A DNA stretch of 64,000 nt. It comes from Cadophora sp. MPI-SDFR-AT-0126. Its lineage: Eukaryota > Ascomycota > Leotiomycetes > Helotiales > Ploettnerulaceae. The translations under genes were made by a program, and so were the position numbers. A model generated the notes under the pieces. That model was not told the origin of the DNA and did not search any database. It worked only from the letters and a program-made list of their open reading frames with translations. Below, piece by piece: positions 1 through 11,086 of the stretch; the stretch's first letter is position 1; the number at the start of each line of letters is the position of its first letter. The DNA lies in NCBI GenBank assembly GCA_020747065.1, contig JAGMVK010000002.1, positions 62,001 to 126,000 on the forward strand, written 5' to 3'.

Positions 1-467
1 TACTCTGATAAAGTCATCGACGTTCTTGAAGCGCTCAGATCTTGAGTCTTCCACCCTGTAGGCGCCGAAAAGTAATGTATGCTTCTCCAATTGGTCCTTG
101 AGCAGGGTCAAAATTTTACAGGTTGACGCTATTCACTGCTCTTCTAATTCTACAGACTTTGGTCCCCAAAATCTCCCCTCGGAGTACCTCCAGTTATTAT
201 CATTCCTTTACAGATGTAGCTCATTTTAATGCGCCATTTGTTTACATTCAGGGGTACCTCGCTTATCTATGGTCATCCCTGAAATAGCGGGGTAGAGGAA
301 CCAAGCCACTAGGGCAAAAGATATCTCATCGCGACGGCAATAACATCTTAAGCGTTGACCAAACATCACAAGTAATTCGGGAGATTGGCAGAACGGATTC
401 GCCATCAGTTTTAGATATCTTCTCCAAACTCCGATCGTTAATAGTAAAAATACAACACTGCGCTTAC
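1..467. other. 3' flank of the SNF2 gene, no gene seen
   Basis: This stretch follows the stop codon of the minus-strand helicase gene. The open frames in it are short, have no recognisable domain and do not splice convincingly onto the helicase. It is probably 3' untranslated and intergenic sequence. Confidence 0.4.
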
Positions 468-3400
468 TCAACCGTCACCGAGTAAGATCACCTCGGTCTG
501 ACGAACCTCTTCCTCGTTAATCCTTGTCCCTGCAGTCTCTTTTCTATCCACCTGTCTTTGCAATATTTTGCCCTCAATCTCACAGCCATCGTTAATCAGC
601 CGAAATGACCTTGAGATTGGGTTCCTCTGGCCAATGCGGTGCACTCGACCATACGCTTGTAATTCATGGATAAATTCGTAGTCCGGTTCCATTACCACAA
701 CATAGCAGGCTCGCTGCAATTGCAGACCGACCCCAATCACTCGAGTCAGTCCAATGAGAATCTGGACTTCCTTTCTGTTTTTGTGGCTGTTCTTGTCGTC
801 GGCGTTACCAGTGAATGCATTGATGATCTTAACCTTCTCACTTGGTCTCATCCTCCCTGGGATGAGACCGACAAGATCCTTGTACTCCGGAAAGTATTTT
901 TCAATGAACTAAAAATGTCAGTGCAAGCCCATCACAAGGCGGTGGATAACGATACTAACCAAGCTCAAGATATACGCGACCTGTGGGAAGGCCGTCATGA
1001 TCACCAACCTATGTTCATTACCCTCAATATCTCGAAGTCCTTTCAAATTCACAATGAAGTCGTACAGCCAAAGACACTTAGGGCTGTTTTCCACGATAGC
1101 TCTGAGATTCTTCTTATATGGATTCGAATCTCGAGCTGGTGCTTTTATGAATCCTTGAACCTCTTCCTGCGACAGATTCAATGGCTTTTCCAGCTGCGGC
1201 GAAGCGAGTTGCTGAAGATACGGAAATGTTGCGAGAAGTCTAGACCTCCAGTGCGCACGGATCATGACATTGAAGCCGAGTCTCACTGGCCGAATATTGG
1301 ACCGCCTCAACTCTGGGGCAGTCTGGTCCCACTTTGATTGGAGTGTCGCAAGCATGGTTTCCTTCTCAACTTCAAATTGTTTCTCGTAGTCGCGAATGTC
1401 CTCCTTGAATGTGCCATCAGACACCAACGTCACATCTGTGTGGATGTGCGGCTTCATATTGACAAGCGGATGGCCGAACCACATGGTGTCTGCTGTGCGT
1501 CGGATCATATACTTCGTCAAAAAAGTTTTGAACTCTGAGAGACAGGCATCGACAGCATTATTGTCAAGTTTGTCACTTTTCAGCTGCTCGTCGAACTGTT
1601 TGCAGATTCGATCTAATTTCTTCCAAGAGAAGGCTTCGTCCACGGTTTCCGAGTGCTTCTCGATAGCCCAAAGAACACCTTCGATGCCTCTGGGTGTCTG
1701 AGAAAATGGAGTTCCGGAATATCCCCACACGAAAGGTCGCACAGAGTTATTGAATCTGGGAAGGTCGGTGAGGATTTTTGCGCGTCCCGAGTTTTTGAAG
1801 TACTCTTCATGGCACTCATCAATCATAGCTATTCCAAAAATCAGTGAACACCTGTTTTGTCTAGAAACCTTTACCCAGGAACTACCGATGTTAGCAAAGA
1901 ACTCCACAAAGCAGAGGGTCCTTACTTGTGATCCTTGGTGTCGCGGATGTATCCTCCTTCAGCCTTAGAGAATTCCTTGACTAGCTTTGGAAAGTCTTCT
2001 TGTGTCGTCAACAGAAAGATGCAGTCATTGTTTTCTTTCGGCTCGTCGTCGCTTTTACTTCCTTTCGGAGCTTTCTTGGGCTCCATTCTGTTTTTGGTTT
2101 GCGCTGCTCCCGCACTCGCTAACAAATCCGCAGAAGTCAGTGCATTGTCTTTGAACACTGCAGGATGATCAATCGCAATCTTCATCCCCAAAGATTGGTC
2201 AGCCGTATCGACATGCACCTTCCACTGTTCCCACCATTGCTTCACTACAGCAGCTGGTACGCATGCCATCCGCAATCCTGGTTGTAGTGGCATCTTTGAT
2301 GTTGGGCTTGATGCGGAACATGGACATATGATCCAGCCAACAGCTGGCGGAGTTGGGCATTGCCCATCCTGACCTTGGAGTAGATGTTTGCCATCTTTGA
2401 TCTCGCGAGACTTGGCGACATTTCGGTGAAGGACAGCAAGTTGCCGCTCAACAACAATATAAGCAAGGTACGAAAGCGTTTTTCCGAAACCCATCTCGTC
2501 TGCAAGGAAGCCTCCTCCTACCCCTCGTGAAGTGATCATTTGCCAGTACACACCAAACGCTTGATACTGGTAGATAGGAGTCTTCAGTCCTGCAACTTTT
2601 ATTCTATGCTCGACTAGATCCATATCAGTCAGCAAAATGATGATGCCTCTTGGCGAGATACCTGAAAACGGCGGCGACTATACTTACTGCCAGTTTTAGT
2701 CGGGTCACAGCGAAACATTGCGCAGCATTCTTTCCAACGAGTCATGCTTACAGGTTCGTCACCAGGCTTTTCCAGTTGAGTCAGTTCCTCCAGTTTCGTG
2801 AGCTCTTGCAGCCTGGTGATATGTCAGCATGGAGTTTATGGTTGCGATGACCGGACCTACTTTGCTACAATCCTGTCGGCATTTTCGATATCCTCGTCCT
2901 CCTCATCTTCGTCCACCGGTTCAAGATCCTCAGCTTCGCCGTCAACAACTTGACGGTCGATCTCCGAGATGCGCCGGATTTCCTCTGCAGAAAGCTCCTT
3001 GTCGTTACCGCCTCGCTTGTAGCTCTCCCTCTTCTTCTCTACCAGCATTGCCTTGAATCTCTCTCGTTCCTCGGCTTTCGTCTCGGGGCCATTCCAACCA
3101 GCACCTTTCAGAACTTTCTTCACCGATTCACGTGCTTTACCAGCGTCCACAAAGCTTTGCGGTAGGGGGCTGTCGACTCCAAGTTCGACCCGGCTAGAGC
3201 TAGTTCTTGGTCGTCGACGAGGACTGCGTGGAGATATCTGTGAAGATCCTGTCGATCTGGCACTACCTTCTTCGTTCAATTCCCTCCTCTTCCATAGGGG
3301 TGTGGTGAGCGAACTGAACCTTGTGTTCCAGTTATCCCGAATTTCATCGACAAATTTATCTGACTCAATCCTCAATCGTCTCTGCTCTTCGAACTCCATC

Positions 3401-3900
3401 TGATACTCGAAAGTCAAGTATTCGGTGTTTCCTCGCATCAAGTACAAGCTGTTTAGGGCAACATGGAAGTCGTTCAGGTCACGAATGCGTTCATATTCCC
3501 CACTGCTCGAGAACCAGCCAAGTCTTCCGTATTTCATGTCGACGTCGTGCTTTGGCTCTGAAATCAAGATCGTTCTCGGTCCCTCGGGAGTTCCATTTAT
3601 TTGCCGCTCGAATTCCTGTCTAAACATTTCGAGGCTGTAGTTATGGGCACATGTTCCGTCTTTCCCGTGTTCAACCATCTTTGAGAGGGGCGCTTTCAAG
3701 GATACATAGTCTTCGGAGTGGGGCTTTATTACCTGAAGACGAACATTCAACTGATTGAGAGTTGCTTCCCGAACACGTTCTTGAAATTGAGAATCACGGC
3801 GCCCGGAGTCTTCCTCTAGGTGTGGTGGATTGCTGTCATTTTCTAAGCCAGCGCTGCTTTTCTTCCTGTCAAGCCCGAACCTGTCGAAAATCTTCTTCAT
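468..3900 (-). CDS. SNF2-family DEAD-like helicase/ATPase
   Basis: Predicted nuclear DNA-dependent ATPase of the SNF2/helicase superfamily 2, about 1061 residues in five exons: 3900-2861, 2812-2688, 2613-1926, 1851-960 and 908-468. The introns are 48, 74, 74 and 51 bp and all phases agree. Seen in the translation: motif I as LADEMGFGKT near residues 425-434, motif II as MIDECHEE near 627-634, motif III as GYSGTPFSQT shortly after, and motif VI as YGRVHRIGQR near 1001-1010. The first ~350 residues are charged with acidic and Arg/Ser-rich stretches and no domain I recognise. The start is the ATG of MKKIF; the open frame runs 22 codons further upstream without an ATG, so a further 5' exon is possible. 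Homologues act in chromatin remodelling or repair; which one this is cannot be said from sequence alone. Confidence 0.85.
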
Positions 3901-5459
3901 ATTAGCAGAGATGAAATTTAGATAATGCTTTAGATGTATCGTTGTAGCAGCCAGATCAATTTGCACAGATGTGGAAAATCAAACTTGCCAGGGTACTTAT
4001 GATGATCAACACATATCGCCCGTTTCTTTGTTGTTGTCCGAAGTAGACGCACTCGGCGACTCGCCGATGAGAAAAGCTTTCATACGAGAAGTTACATGCA
4101 GATACACAAAGGGCCTTGATCGAACTACCGAAGGGAGTTCTTTGTCACTGCCGTTTCCGTGCATCACCACAATGGAAGAGCAAATCCGGGGGACGTCTTC
4201 ACATATCCTCCGTCGGGAATAGTTCGAGACCCTACCCTCTCGCAAACTAGGTTTGGCTGGAATTCAAAGACATAACATGTATTAACTTACTGTTTGATTG
4301 CTAGCAGTGAATAAGTAGTGGTACCATCGGCAATAACAAGATGTAAAAACGAACACGGGCCGTGGGAGGGCGAACTTTCTGTTTCAACCACTCCTAGTTA
4401 CAGTAAAATTCGAATTCAGTGTCACACCAAATTCAGTTAGAAAATGAGTTGCCCTACATTTTCCGCTTTAGCGAGCTTGAACCATGGTTCAGCTTGTGCC
4501 CCATTATTTGATATGCTCACACCTTTGCTTTCACTAAGTAGACAGGCTTTGTGGGAACCTTCTGGCACTCTTTCTTCCTTTGTTCCCAATCTTACAGTAG
4601 CTTGCAAAATCGGCTTCGCGCCATTCCGCTTAAAAATGATGTGAGCACGGACCACCTAGGCCAATTTTGGCGTATGCCGGGACAGGCCGCCTCCGTTTGT
4701 TGTATGACATCCGACGATTATTGCCGTACAAATGAAATCTGGGGAACTGGCTGGGGAGACGAAATAACTAGGGAGGCAACACTTCCCTGAAGATCTCTCG
4801 TCGAGCCCGTTCTCCGACTTCTTCAGATTGGTGCTGGTCCATGGACAACCGTGTTGCATACTCTCCCAGCCCTGGATTACCCTATCGAGAGCTCTCTCAA
4901 ACTCCAAGATACCTATACTCGTTGCTAGCTTGGTCTGTCCTGCCTCCATGTGGGCGGTAGCGTAAGAGCGTGATTGTCACGTGATAGGCTGTGATGTTTT
5001 GACTCATCACTCAACTCCCTACTTAAGTGAAACGAAACGCTCGGGCGCGGTTGCGGATCCTAAGGAGTTCAAGTGAGGTGTGGTGAATGGTTCTGGATCC
5101 CTGTTCTGGACCATTGGAGCGACATACCATCAATTGAGAAGTACTATGATGAGCTGGAAATAAATTTCGAGGCTCTAAACCAGAGGGTTGCGGGGTTCGC
5201 TACCGAACTCGAGACCATTGACCGTGGGCATGCCGATGGTTTGAAGCTTGTGGGAGCTGATACTATCAAATTGACTGAGGCAACCCTGACAGCAGGAGCG
5301 TATGTGAGGCGACATCCAGTCTTGTGACTGAACAAGTCAGAGAACTATGGCTCGACCAATTGAAGTGTTCCCCGTAGTGATATTTGTATCGGTTTACGCA
5401 ATAACATTTGAACTCTCGGCTATAAAGAATGTACTCTCGAGTATAAAGAATATGTCTAG
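3901..5459. other. Intergenic region with one dispersed repeat
   Basis: Space between the 5' end of the helicase gene and the 3' end of the nuclease-like gene. It holds the dispersed repeat at 4592-4690. Two short frames are weak candidates only: 4656-4949 on the minus strand, which begins with an ATG (MEAGQTKLAT), and 5073-5327 on the plus strand, which has no ATG at its start. Neither has a domain I recognise. Confidence 0.4.
4592..4690 (+). repeat. Dispersed repeat, copy 1
   Basis: About 99 bp aligns, in inverted orientation, with 13649-13746. A shared core (AGTAGCTTGCAAAATCGGCT) is identical and the rest differs at scattered positions. The two copies lie about 9 kb apart, one in ordinary intergenic DNA and one beside the LINE relic. 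It may be the remnant of a short non-autonomous element; no terminal repeats or target duplication could be defined. Confidence 0.6.
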
Positions 5460-6355
5460 CTACTCCAATCGCTTCAATACTCTATCCACTACCAACTCAA
5501 GGTCAAGATCATCGTCGCCTCCCATGTCGGCTGATCGAGCTGCAAAGCTAATTTTCCCAAGAGTATCATTCCTAGGAACAAATTTCCAAAGCTCCCGCCC
5601 GACTTCAAACAGTGATGCCGAAGATACTTGCTCCCCTCTCTCCGTTTCATACAAATACATCGGTGTGATTGCCTCGACCCGTTTACTGCGAGGTGTCCAT
5701 GCCGCTGCGTCAGGTGCAAGCACATTCTTGTTAAAGATTTTTCCATCATTTCCGCACACGGCGCCTCCTCCGGCTGGGGCCTGGTTAACGCAGTATCTCG
5801 CCGCGGTTGGAGTTAAAAAGGCGAGGTCGAAGGCTGTGCCTGCTGCGATTCCAGTTGATCTGTAGAAACCGTTGATAGTCCCCCCTTGTTCTGTTAAAGG
5901 TTAGCCTTCTCTATATTTCCCTCCTTTAGATAGTTCTTACGGGAGTTTTGTGTTGTTGGAACGCAACGAATATTTTGACCCCCTTGATCTGCCTCTCTTG
6001 TAGAAGCAAAAGGAAATTCGTCGCAGTTTAGTCCCTGGCCCTGGTTTGGTCCAGCGGCTGTATTACTACATTGATTTGGGCTTGGAAGACAACCAGCTGC
6101 TCTTCTTCTTGCAGCCTTAACACTTGAAGAAGCACCAGGGTCAGCCGTCAAAGTGCCTGAGAATGTGCCCGAAGTACAGTGCACGCCCCAACACATGTTA
6201 GTACAAACTTCTGTCGTCGGTTCCTTAGCTTTCAGCACTTTTATAGCATATGAAGATAGAGATATACCTGGTATACTGGCGCAGTCAAATGAGAGAACTG
6301 GATTCTGTGAAATTGCCACAGAGACAAGTAGAGTGATGATCAAGAAAGCTTTCAT
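5460..6355 (-). CDS. Secreted NucA/NucB-type nuclease-domain protein
   Basis: 281 residues in two exons (6355-5941 and 5890-5460) with a 50-bp intron ending CTAAC...CAG. The N-terminus MKAFLIITLLVSVAISQ is a signal peptide. The central segment CDEFPFAST (residues 111-119), followed by a GG pair, RCVPTTQNS and then QQGG created by the splice, matches the conserved core of the NucA/NucB deoxyribonuclease family, first known from secreted Bacillus nucleases and also present in fungi. The family homology is my recognition of this core; enzyme activity is inferred. The N-terminal third has a six-cysteine pattern (including CTNMCWGVHC) likely to be disulphide bonded. Without removal of the intron the frame stops shortly after the core motif. 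Confidence 0.8.
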
Positions 6356-8343
6356 GTTGATGGGAAGAGAACTGTTTGTTGATACTGCTGCTAAGGAATA
6401 TGTTTAGTATGTACTGTTTTCTTGGGGATATCTATGCTTTTTGTATTATCTTCAGTTCTTCGCAACACACGTGTTTGGAAACCTCTCTCATGGAATTACA
6501 TCTATTGAAACTCATCTTTCCCGTAAGCAGAAAGCAATGAGACGTGTGCTGTTTGTAAAGGAAATGCCGTGGCTTGCCTTTGGCTGTTCATGTTTAAAGT
6601 ATCAGCTAATCCGAAGACCATGTTTCGATTGGTTTGCATGTTATGATATAGGGTAGAAAATGGGCGACTCCATAATAGAACTATGCACATATCTCCTACT
6701 ACGAATGCTTGAACTGTGAAATTTGCTCTAGAGAGAACCTTGTGATCGATTAAGTTTCGCAAGATATGTCCGAATCCGTTCAACACGTCGCAAGAGTTTC
6801 AACGTTAGCACCGAGATCTAGCCCTGATGGTTGTTTTGAAGCAAGCTAGTCTATCCATAGTATATCAGCGAGGTGGCATGATTGCGGAGTGCTGGCTCGA
6901 CCTCTGAGCAGAACTTAAGCGGTCAAGTTACTACTCGTATTAGAAATGATGTGCAATGGAGATTGAAAGTATAAATCTGCAATGCTTTGATTATTTGCAC
7001 CCAGTCTAACATCGCTTCGTGCGAGCCTTCTGTAAAACGAACTTAAGTTTGAAAGTGATAAAACCAGTGCTGTGCCTGGGTGGAACACTGCCAAAGTATC
7101 AGCACCTGTCACCCCTTCTCCAGTCCATGTGTTCATGAAGGCACCGCACTACCACGATCTCCGAACCTCATCCCTCATGGATAAAAGTTACAGCTTTTGA
7201 CCGTGAAGAAACTGTTTTCCATGAACCAAGAAATCCAGGATCCAATTGCCAAATACCCCTTTGCGATAGATTAACCTTTCTCGCTTGCCTATGGTTTTTT
7301 AAACGGGGATACAGTTTATGCCCCTTCTTCTGGCAGGCATTGAAATTCGGATGCCCATTTCAGAAACTCTTTGCGATAGATTATTAATCTTTCTCGCTTG
7401 CCAATTGTTGTGGGACCAAGGATGAAGTTTGGGCCCGTCTTGGCAGGCAGTGACAGATGCTGACAGGCGTTGGCAGGTGTTTGAGATCCGCCAACCAAAA
7501 CATTCGGCTAATCCCAAGTTCGCGGAGTAGGAAAGTTTAATCCAACTACTGCTACTCTAAATGCGTTTCTTCAAACGATGATGAGACAGATCCTCCTGTT
7601 TCAATCCTTGGATCACGTGTTCAATGGCATAAACATGAATTTAACTTTCGCAACCAACCTTAAATCTATACCATCGCCAGACTTGGAGTGACATCCTGGA
7701 TTACATTTGGACGCTGGCTGTTAAGCCTTCATCCACTCCACTGCCGAGACATCAGACACAACAGTTCGCAACGGCATAAGGTTCACTTCATGTGGCTGCA
7801 ACCCCGGTGACAGCGCAGACAGCGCAGGGGGTGGATCTCTGAAAATGAGAGCTGAGGTTCGTTTCTCTTCGGCTGAATGCAAGGGAGGTAACCGCCGTCG
7901 GGATATTCCCATATGATGCTCTTGTTGGACGTTCGGCAATCGCCCACCAACCCAACCCGTTCATCGACCCGAGCATCTTACGTCTCGCATCGACGATATT
8001 GATCTGTCTTAGTACAAAGTTTATATATGCTCATGCGCGAGATTGAGAGGAATTGTCAGTGGAAACAGGACTAAGCATAGAACATTTGAACACCAAGTCC
8101 TTGAAATTGTTTATCGCAGTTTTGGAAAACTGATGCGACTTTCTGAGTTACCTTTACTCAGATTCTCTATGCCTTCGCAAAACATTCGGGCAGGTGAAAC
8201 AATGCGTTTGATGAATCTTAAGCCTTTCAAAAACCCGAAAAATGTATACTTGGCTCGACGACAGAGCTGCGTTCAAGATATAAATCCGTCTGTGGCCCAA
8301 CAGACTCACCATCTTTCACCATTCTAAGACATTGTATACAGAT
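6356..8343. other. Intergenic region between two secreted-protein genes
   Basis: About 2 kb separating the divergently oriented nuclease-like gene (minus) and the Gly-rich secreted protein gene (plus), so it should contain both promoters. No convincing coding frame. The only structure seen is a short direct repeat at 7258-7402. Confidence 0.5.
7258..7402 (+). repeat. Short direct repeat pair
   Basis: The block TTTGCGATAGATTA followed by a few bases and CTTTCTCGCTTGCC occurs twice, at about 7260-7290 and 7369-7402, roughly 110 bp apart. The second copy carries three extra bases. It may be a local duplication or a binding-site pair; nothing else supports either reading. Confidence 0.5.
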
Positions 8344-9228
8344 ATGAGTCTACAATCCCTTCTCAGCTTCGTGGCAGTTTTCCTCCTGCAGGCAGGAGTA
8401 ACCGCGCAAATCTCACAATGTGGCTCGGCAACGGCCTGCACCAGCACTCTCACCTGCGATCGAGCCACAATTGATGGCGTATTGCGCTTCACATGCGGTA
8501 CTAACGGTGCCGTCAACTTTTCTCCGGCTGGTAATAACCAGAATGGAAGATTTCACGTCTTTCACAGGATTCCGCAGGATGCATGTTATGGTGCAACAAT
8601 TGGCGGAACACAGCGCTTCTTCACAGTACCTGGCAATGGAGAGTGTGAGAATTTTGTACCAAAAGCCTCGGGGGAGCCTTCGGTGGTTACATATGGTACA
8701 GTTTCGTCTGGTGGCGGCGGGGGTGGAGGCGCCGGCGGTGGCGGTGGAGGAGGGGGAGGGGGAGGAGGGGGAGCTGGAGGCGGAGGCGGAGGCGGAGGCG
8801 GAGGCGGAGGTGGCGGATCTCCAGGAAATCCAGGTCAACCTCCAACTGGTGAAAATGGGCAAGGCGGTTGTTCTCGACAGCAGATTCTGTCAGGCCAGGC
8901 TACTTGTCCCAGGGGGGGCGGGGCGTGTTGCGCAACCCCTGGCGGGTGTCCGGTAAGCATCGCATCCTTAATTAATGTAGTAGTAAGAGCTGACAAGATA
9001 TTTAGAACGCCCAAAGACCGGAGAATTCTGTTTCATTTGGTAATTGCCCCAATAAAGATGTTTGCGAGTGTCCGGTGCGTACTTAAACAGATGGAAGAGA
9101 AAGATCACTGCTGATCCACAATCTAGCCCCTACCTTGTACTCCATTCGCGCCTGATGGATCCTGTCCTTCAGGAAATTGTGACGAGTGTTGTAACGGCGA
9201 CGATGGCTGCAGTTTAAGGGCATCCTGA
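8344..9228 (+). CDS. Secreted glycine-rich, cysteine-rich protein
   Basis: 259 residues in three exons (8344-8952, 9006-9074, 9127-9228); the introns are 53 and 52 bp, both phase 0, with good branch points. The start is the ATG giving MSLQSLLSFVAVFLLQAGVTA, a clear signal peptide. Residues 22-120 form a compact domain with about six cysteines that I do not recognise. Residues ~122-163 are almost pure glycine, and the C-terminal third is rich in Cys, Pro and Gly, with CC and CxC pairs (GACCATPGGCP, DVCECP, CDECCNGDDGC). The cysteine-rich tail continues across both splice junctions, which supports the model. It is probably extracellular or cell-wall associated; small secreted Cys-rich proteins are candidate effectors, but nothing here proves that role. 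Confidence 0.75.
8710..8817 (+). repeat. Imperfect GGN microsatellite coding poly-glycine
   Basis: A run of GGC/GGA/GGT/GGG codons interrupted by three alanine-type codons, encoding the glycine stretch of the secreted protein. Such tracts vary in length by slippage, so allele length is likely to differ between strains. Confidence 0.85.
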
Positions 9229-9454
9229 GTCATCCCGGAGTGTTCATTATCTTCTTTTTCTGCCTACGTTAATGGGGATGGTATTGGAACAATTGCAGAA
9301 AAGATAATATTTGAATTGAAGGCGGCTTTGAAATTTTACTTTTTGTTGTTGTTATAAATTCCATGGTACTTCTGCAGAATATCTGATGGTCATTCTTTGA
9401 CCCGCCTATGCAGTTTAAGTGGAACCTATCCCGTAAGTAATTGAGTGACCTAGA

Positions 9455-9990
9455 CTACAGGAGCGGTTGAGCGAAATTCATGGCCCCTTCCGCCCCATCC
9501 GTCCTCCACCCAATAGCCCAATCATTGCGCAGCCCATACTGCTCGGCAACCTCCTTCTTCAAACGATACACTCGTTCTTGTGGAGGATCAACATTCATCA
9601 GATTTCCTGGGCCCTCTTTCCACTCCCCCGCTTCCGCAATCACATGTGCGGGCGGCCTCCAACCAACAGACTGTGGTTGTGACTGTGGCTGCGACTCTAG
9701 CGGCTCTATTAGGAACTCATCATGTCCGTACGCTCTTATTGGAGCGCTGGGATCCCATGGCCAGGCGTCGATAGTTGAGTCAATATCCTCTTGAATAGAG
9801 GAGTTACCAATCGAGTAATCGATCTTCAGGCAGTAAGTTCATTATTCGTGGCAACCATCAACACCAAACGATGGGGAGCAGATTGGTAACATACCCATCG
9901 TGCCGGCGCTGCTTTGATCATGACGCGCATCCGCCAAACCGCTGGCTGGTCACGACGACGAACTGACTCCGTCTCGTACTCTTCATCCAT
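9455..9990 (-). CDS. Hypothetical protein (possible 3' part of a broken gene)
   Basis: 154 codons from two exons, 9990-9895 and 9823-9455, with a 71-bp GTATGT intron. The translation starts MDEEYETESVRRR and continues in a soluble, Trp- and Gln-containing sequence with no family I recognise. The frame upstream (9994-10344) is the same reading frame, separated by one TGA codon, and also reads like real protein. The two may be one gene broken by a nonsense change (CGA to TGA would fit a C-to-T mutation) or two independent short genes. The Mutator-like element sits just upstream, so the 5' part of a larger gene may have been disrupted. Confidence 0.4.
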
Positions 9991-9993
9991 TAC

Positions 9994-10344
9994 TCACTCG
10001 CCGATGTACCAAATCGCACCCGTTTCTAAAATATCCTTCCTAATCAAGAGGAATTGATCTACTCTAGTATTCCCAGTCTCAAGATCTTGGCGGATTTCCT
10101 CAGCCGCTTTGCTGTAGAAATCTAGAATATCGTAAACGGCGAGACGAACCTGATTGTCAGCGGTAGAAGCAAAGTTAGACTGAACTTTCGCTATGATTTC
10201 AGCAAGAAGTGGGCTAGTGAGGTAAGCGTGAAGGATAGGTGGTGGAATATCTTGGCCAAGAAAACGCATGTTGTGAATTATTTTTGAGAGGAGTTCAGAC
10301 TTACGGATGAGATATACAGGAGACCGTTCGATAGATATATACAT
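9994..10344 (-). pseudogene. 5' remnant of a hypothetical gene, cut by a stop
   Basis: A 116-codon frame begins at MYISIERS and ends in TGA, directly in frame with the frame at 9455-9990. The protein is soluble and helix-rich (for example AEIIAKVQSNFAS) and has no family I recognise. Upstream sequence remains open but enters the inserted element at 10432, so any earlier exon has been separated from it. I call it a remnant because of the in-frame stop and the neighbouring insertion. Confidence 0.4.
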
Positions 10345-10431
10345 GTTGAAACAATGGCGGGAATTGAGGCTGGCCTCAGGATGCGACTCTCGGCTAAGTT
10401 GAGGTGCATGGCGCGTAGGGGTTTTGCATGA

Positions 10432-10942
10432 GAGCCGGTACAATGGCGCACGTACGTTTTTAAACTGGCGCATGCGCCACGGATTTTTGCTGGCAATTTC
10501 CCCCCGTGCGCCAGAATCCGTAAAGTACGCCAGGATCATGCGCCAGAGGAATGGCGCACCCTCTATAATCTCTGAATAATAATAAAAATCTTTATAAAAG
10601 AAAGGAAAATTAAATATTTCTAGAGAATAGAAAGATATTAGGCTCGAAACTCCTTTAAATCTATTTTAGTATAATCTTAGTACGACGTTTTAATTCTACG
10701 GTATTAGTATAGGACTTGAAATCAGTAATTTTCAAGTCCGTGCCTCGAGAGGTACGAAGGCCGGGAGTAGGTTTTGCGGCAGAATAGCACTTGTAAGTCG
10801 TGCGCCAGAGCAGTGCGCCAGAGGCTGGCGCATGGTCGTGGCGCACGAAGGTGAATATGGCGCATAGGGGGCAAATTGCCAGCAAAATTCCGTGGCGCAT
10901 GCGCCAGTTTAAAAACGTATGTGCGCTATTGTACCGCTACCC
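10432..10942. mobile_element. Non-autonomous Mutator-like (MULE) foldback element
   Basis: A 511-bp element with inverted ends: the left begins GAGCCGGTACAATGGCGCA, the right (reverse strand) GGGTAGCGGTACAATAGCGC. The arms match well over about 80 bp, including TTTTTAAACTGGCGCATGC, and continue with scattered TGCGCCA motifs. It is flanked by an 11-bp direct repeat, GTTTTGCATGA, at 10421-10431 and 10943-10953. Long inverted repeats with 9-11-bp target duplications are typical of Mutator-like elements. The AT-rich interior codes for nothing recognisable, so the element depends on a transposase elsewhere. Confidence 0.75.
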
Positions 10943-11086
10943 GTTTTGCATGAATGTGCACCAATTTAAACTTTCATGTCGGAACGTGCAGTAAAACATC
11001 CTGTTCCGGCAACATCTCCTTGCAGTTGCAAAGACTGGTGTCAATGCATGGTTCAGCGAGCGCAAGATATGTATTACAGGTAGATA

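Noticed and set aside
666..1337. 223-codon plus-strand frame
   Set aside because: Antisense to the helicase exons that carry recognisable motifs; no domain of its own.
4006..4245. 79-codon minus-strand frame as a 5' exon of the helicase
   Set aside because: It starts with TTG, has no domain, and no donor/acceptor pair joined it to the helicase exon in phase.
5347..5865. 172-codon plus-strand frame
   Set aside because: It is antisense to the second exon of the nuclease-like gene, whose splice junction restores a conserved family core.
8413..8862. 149-codon Ser/Ala-rich frame on the minus strand
   Set aside because: It is the antisense of the glycine-codon run in the secreted protein gene, which opens every frame on both strands; no start context, splicing or domain supports it.
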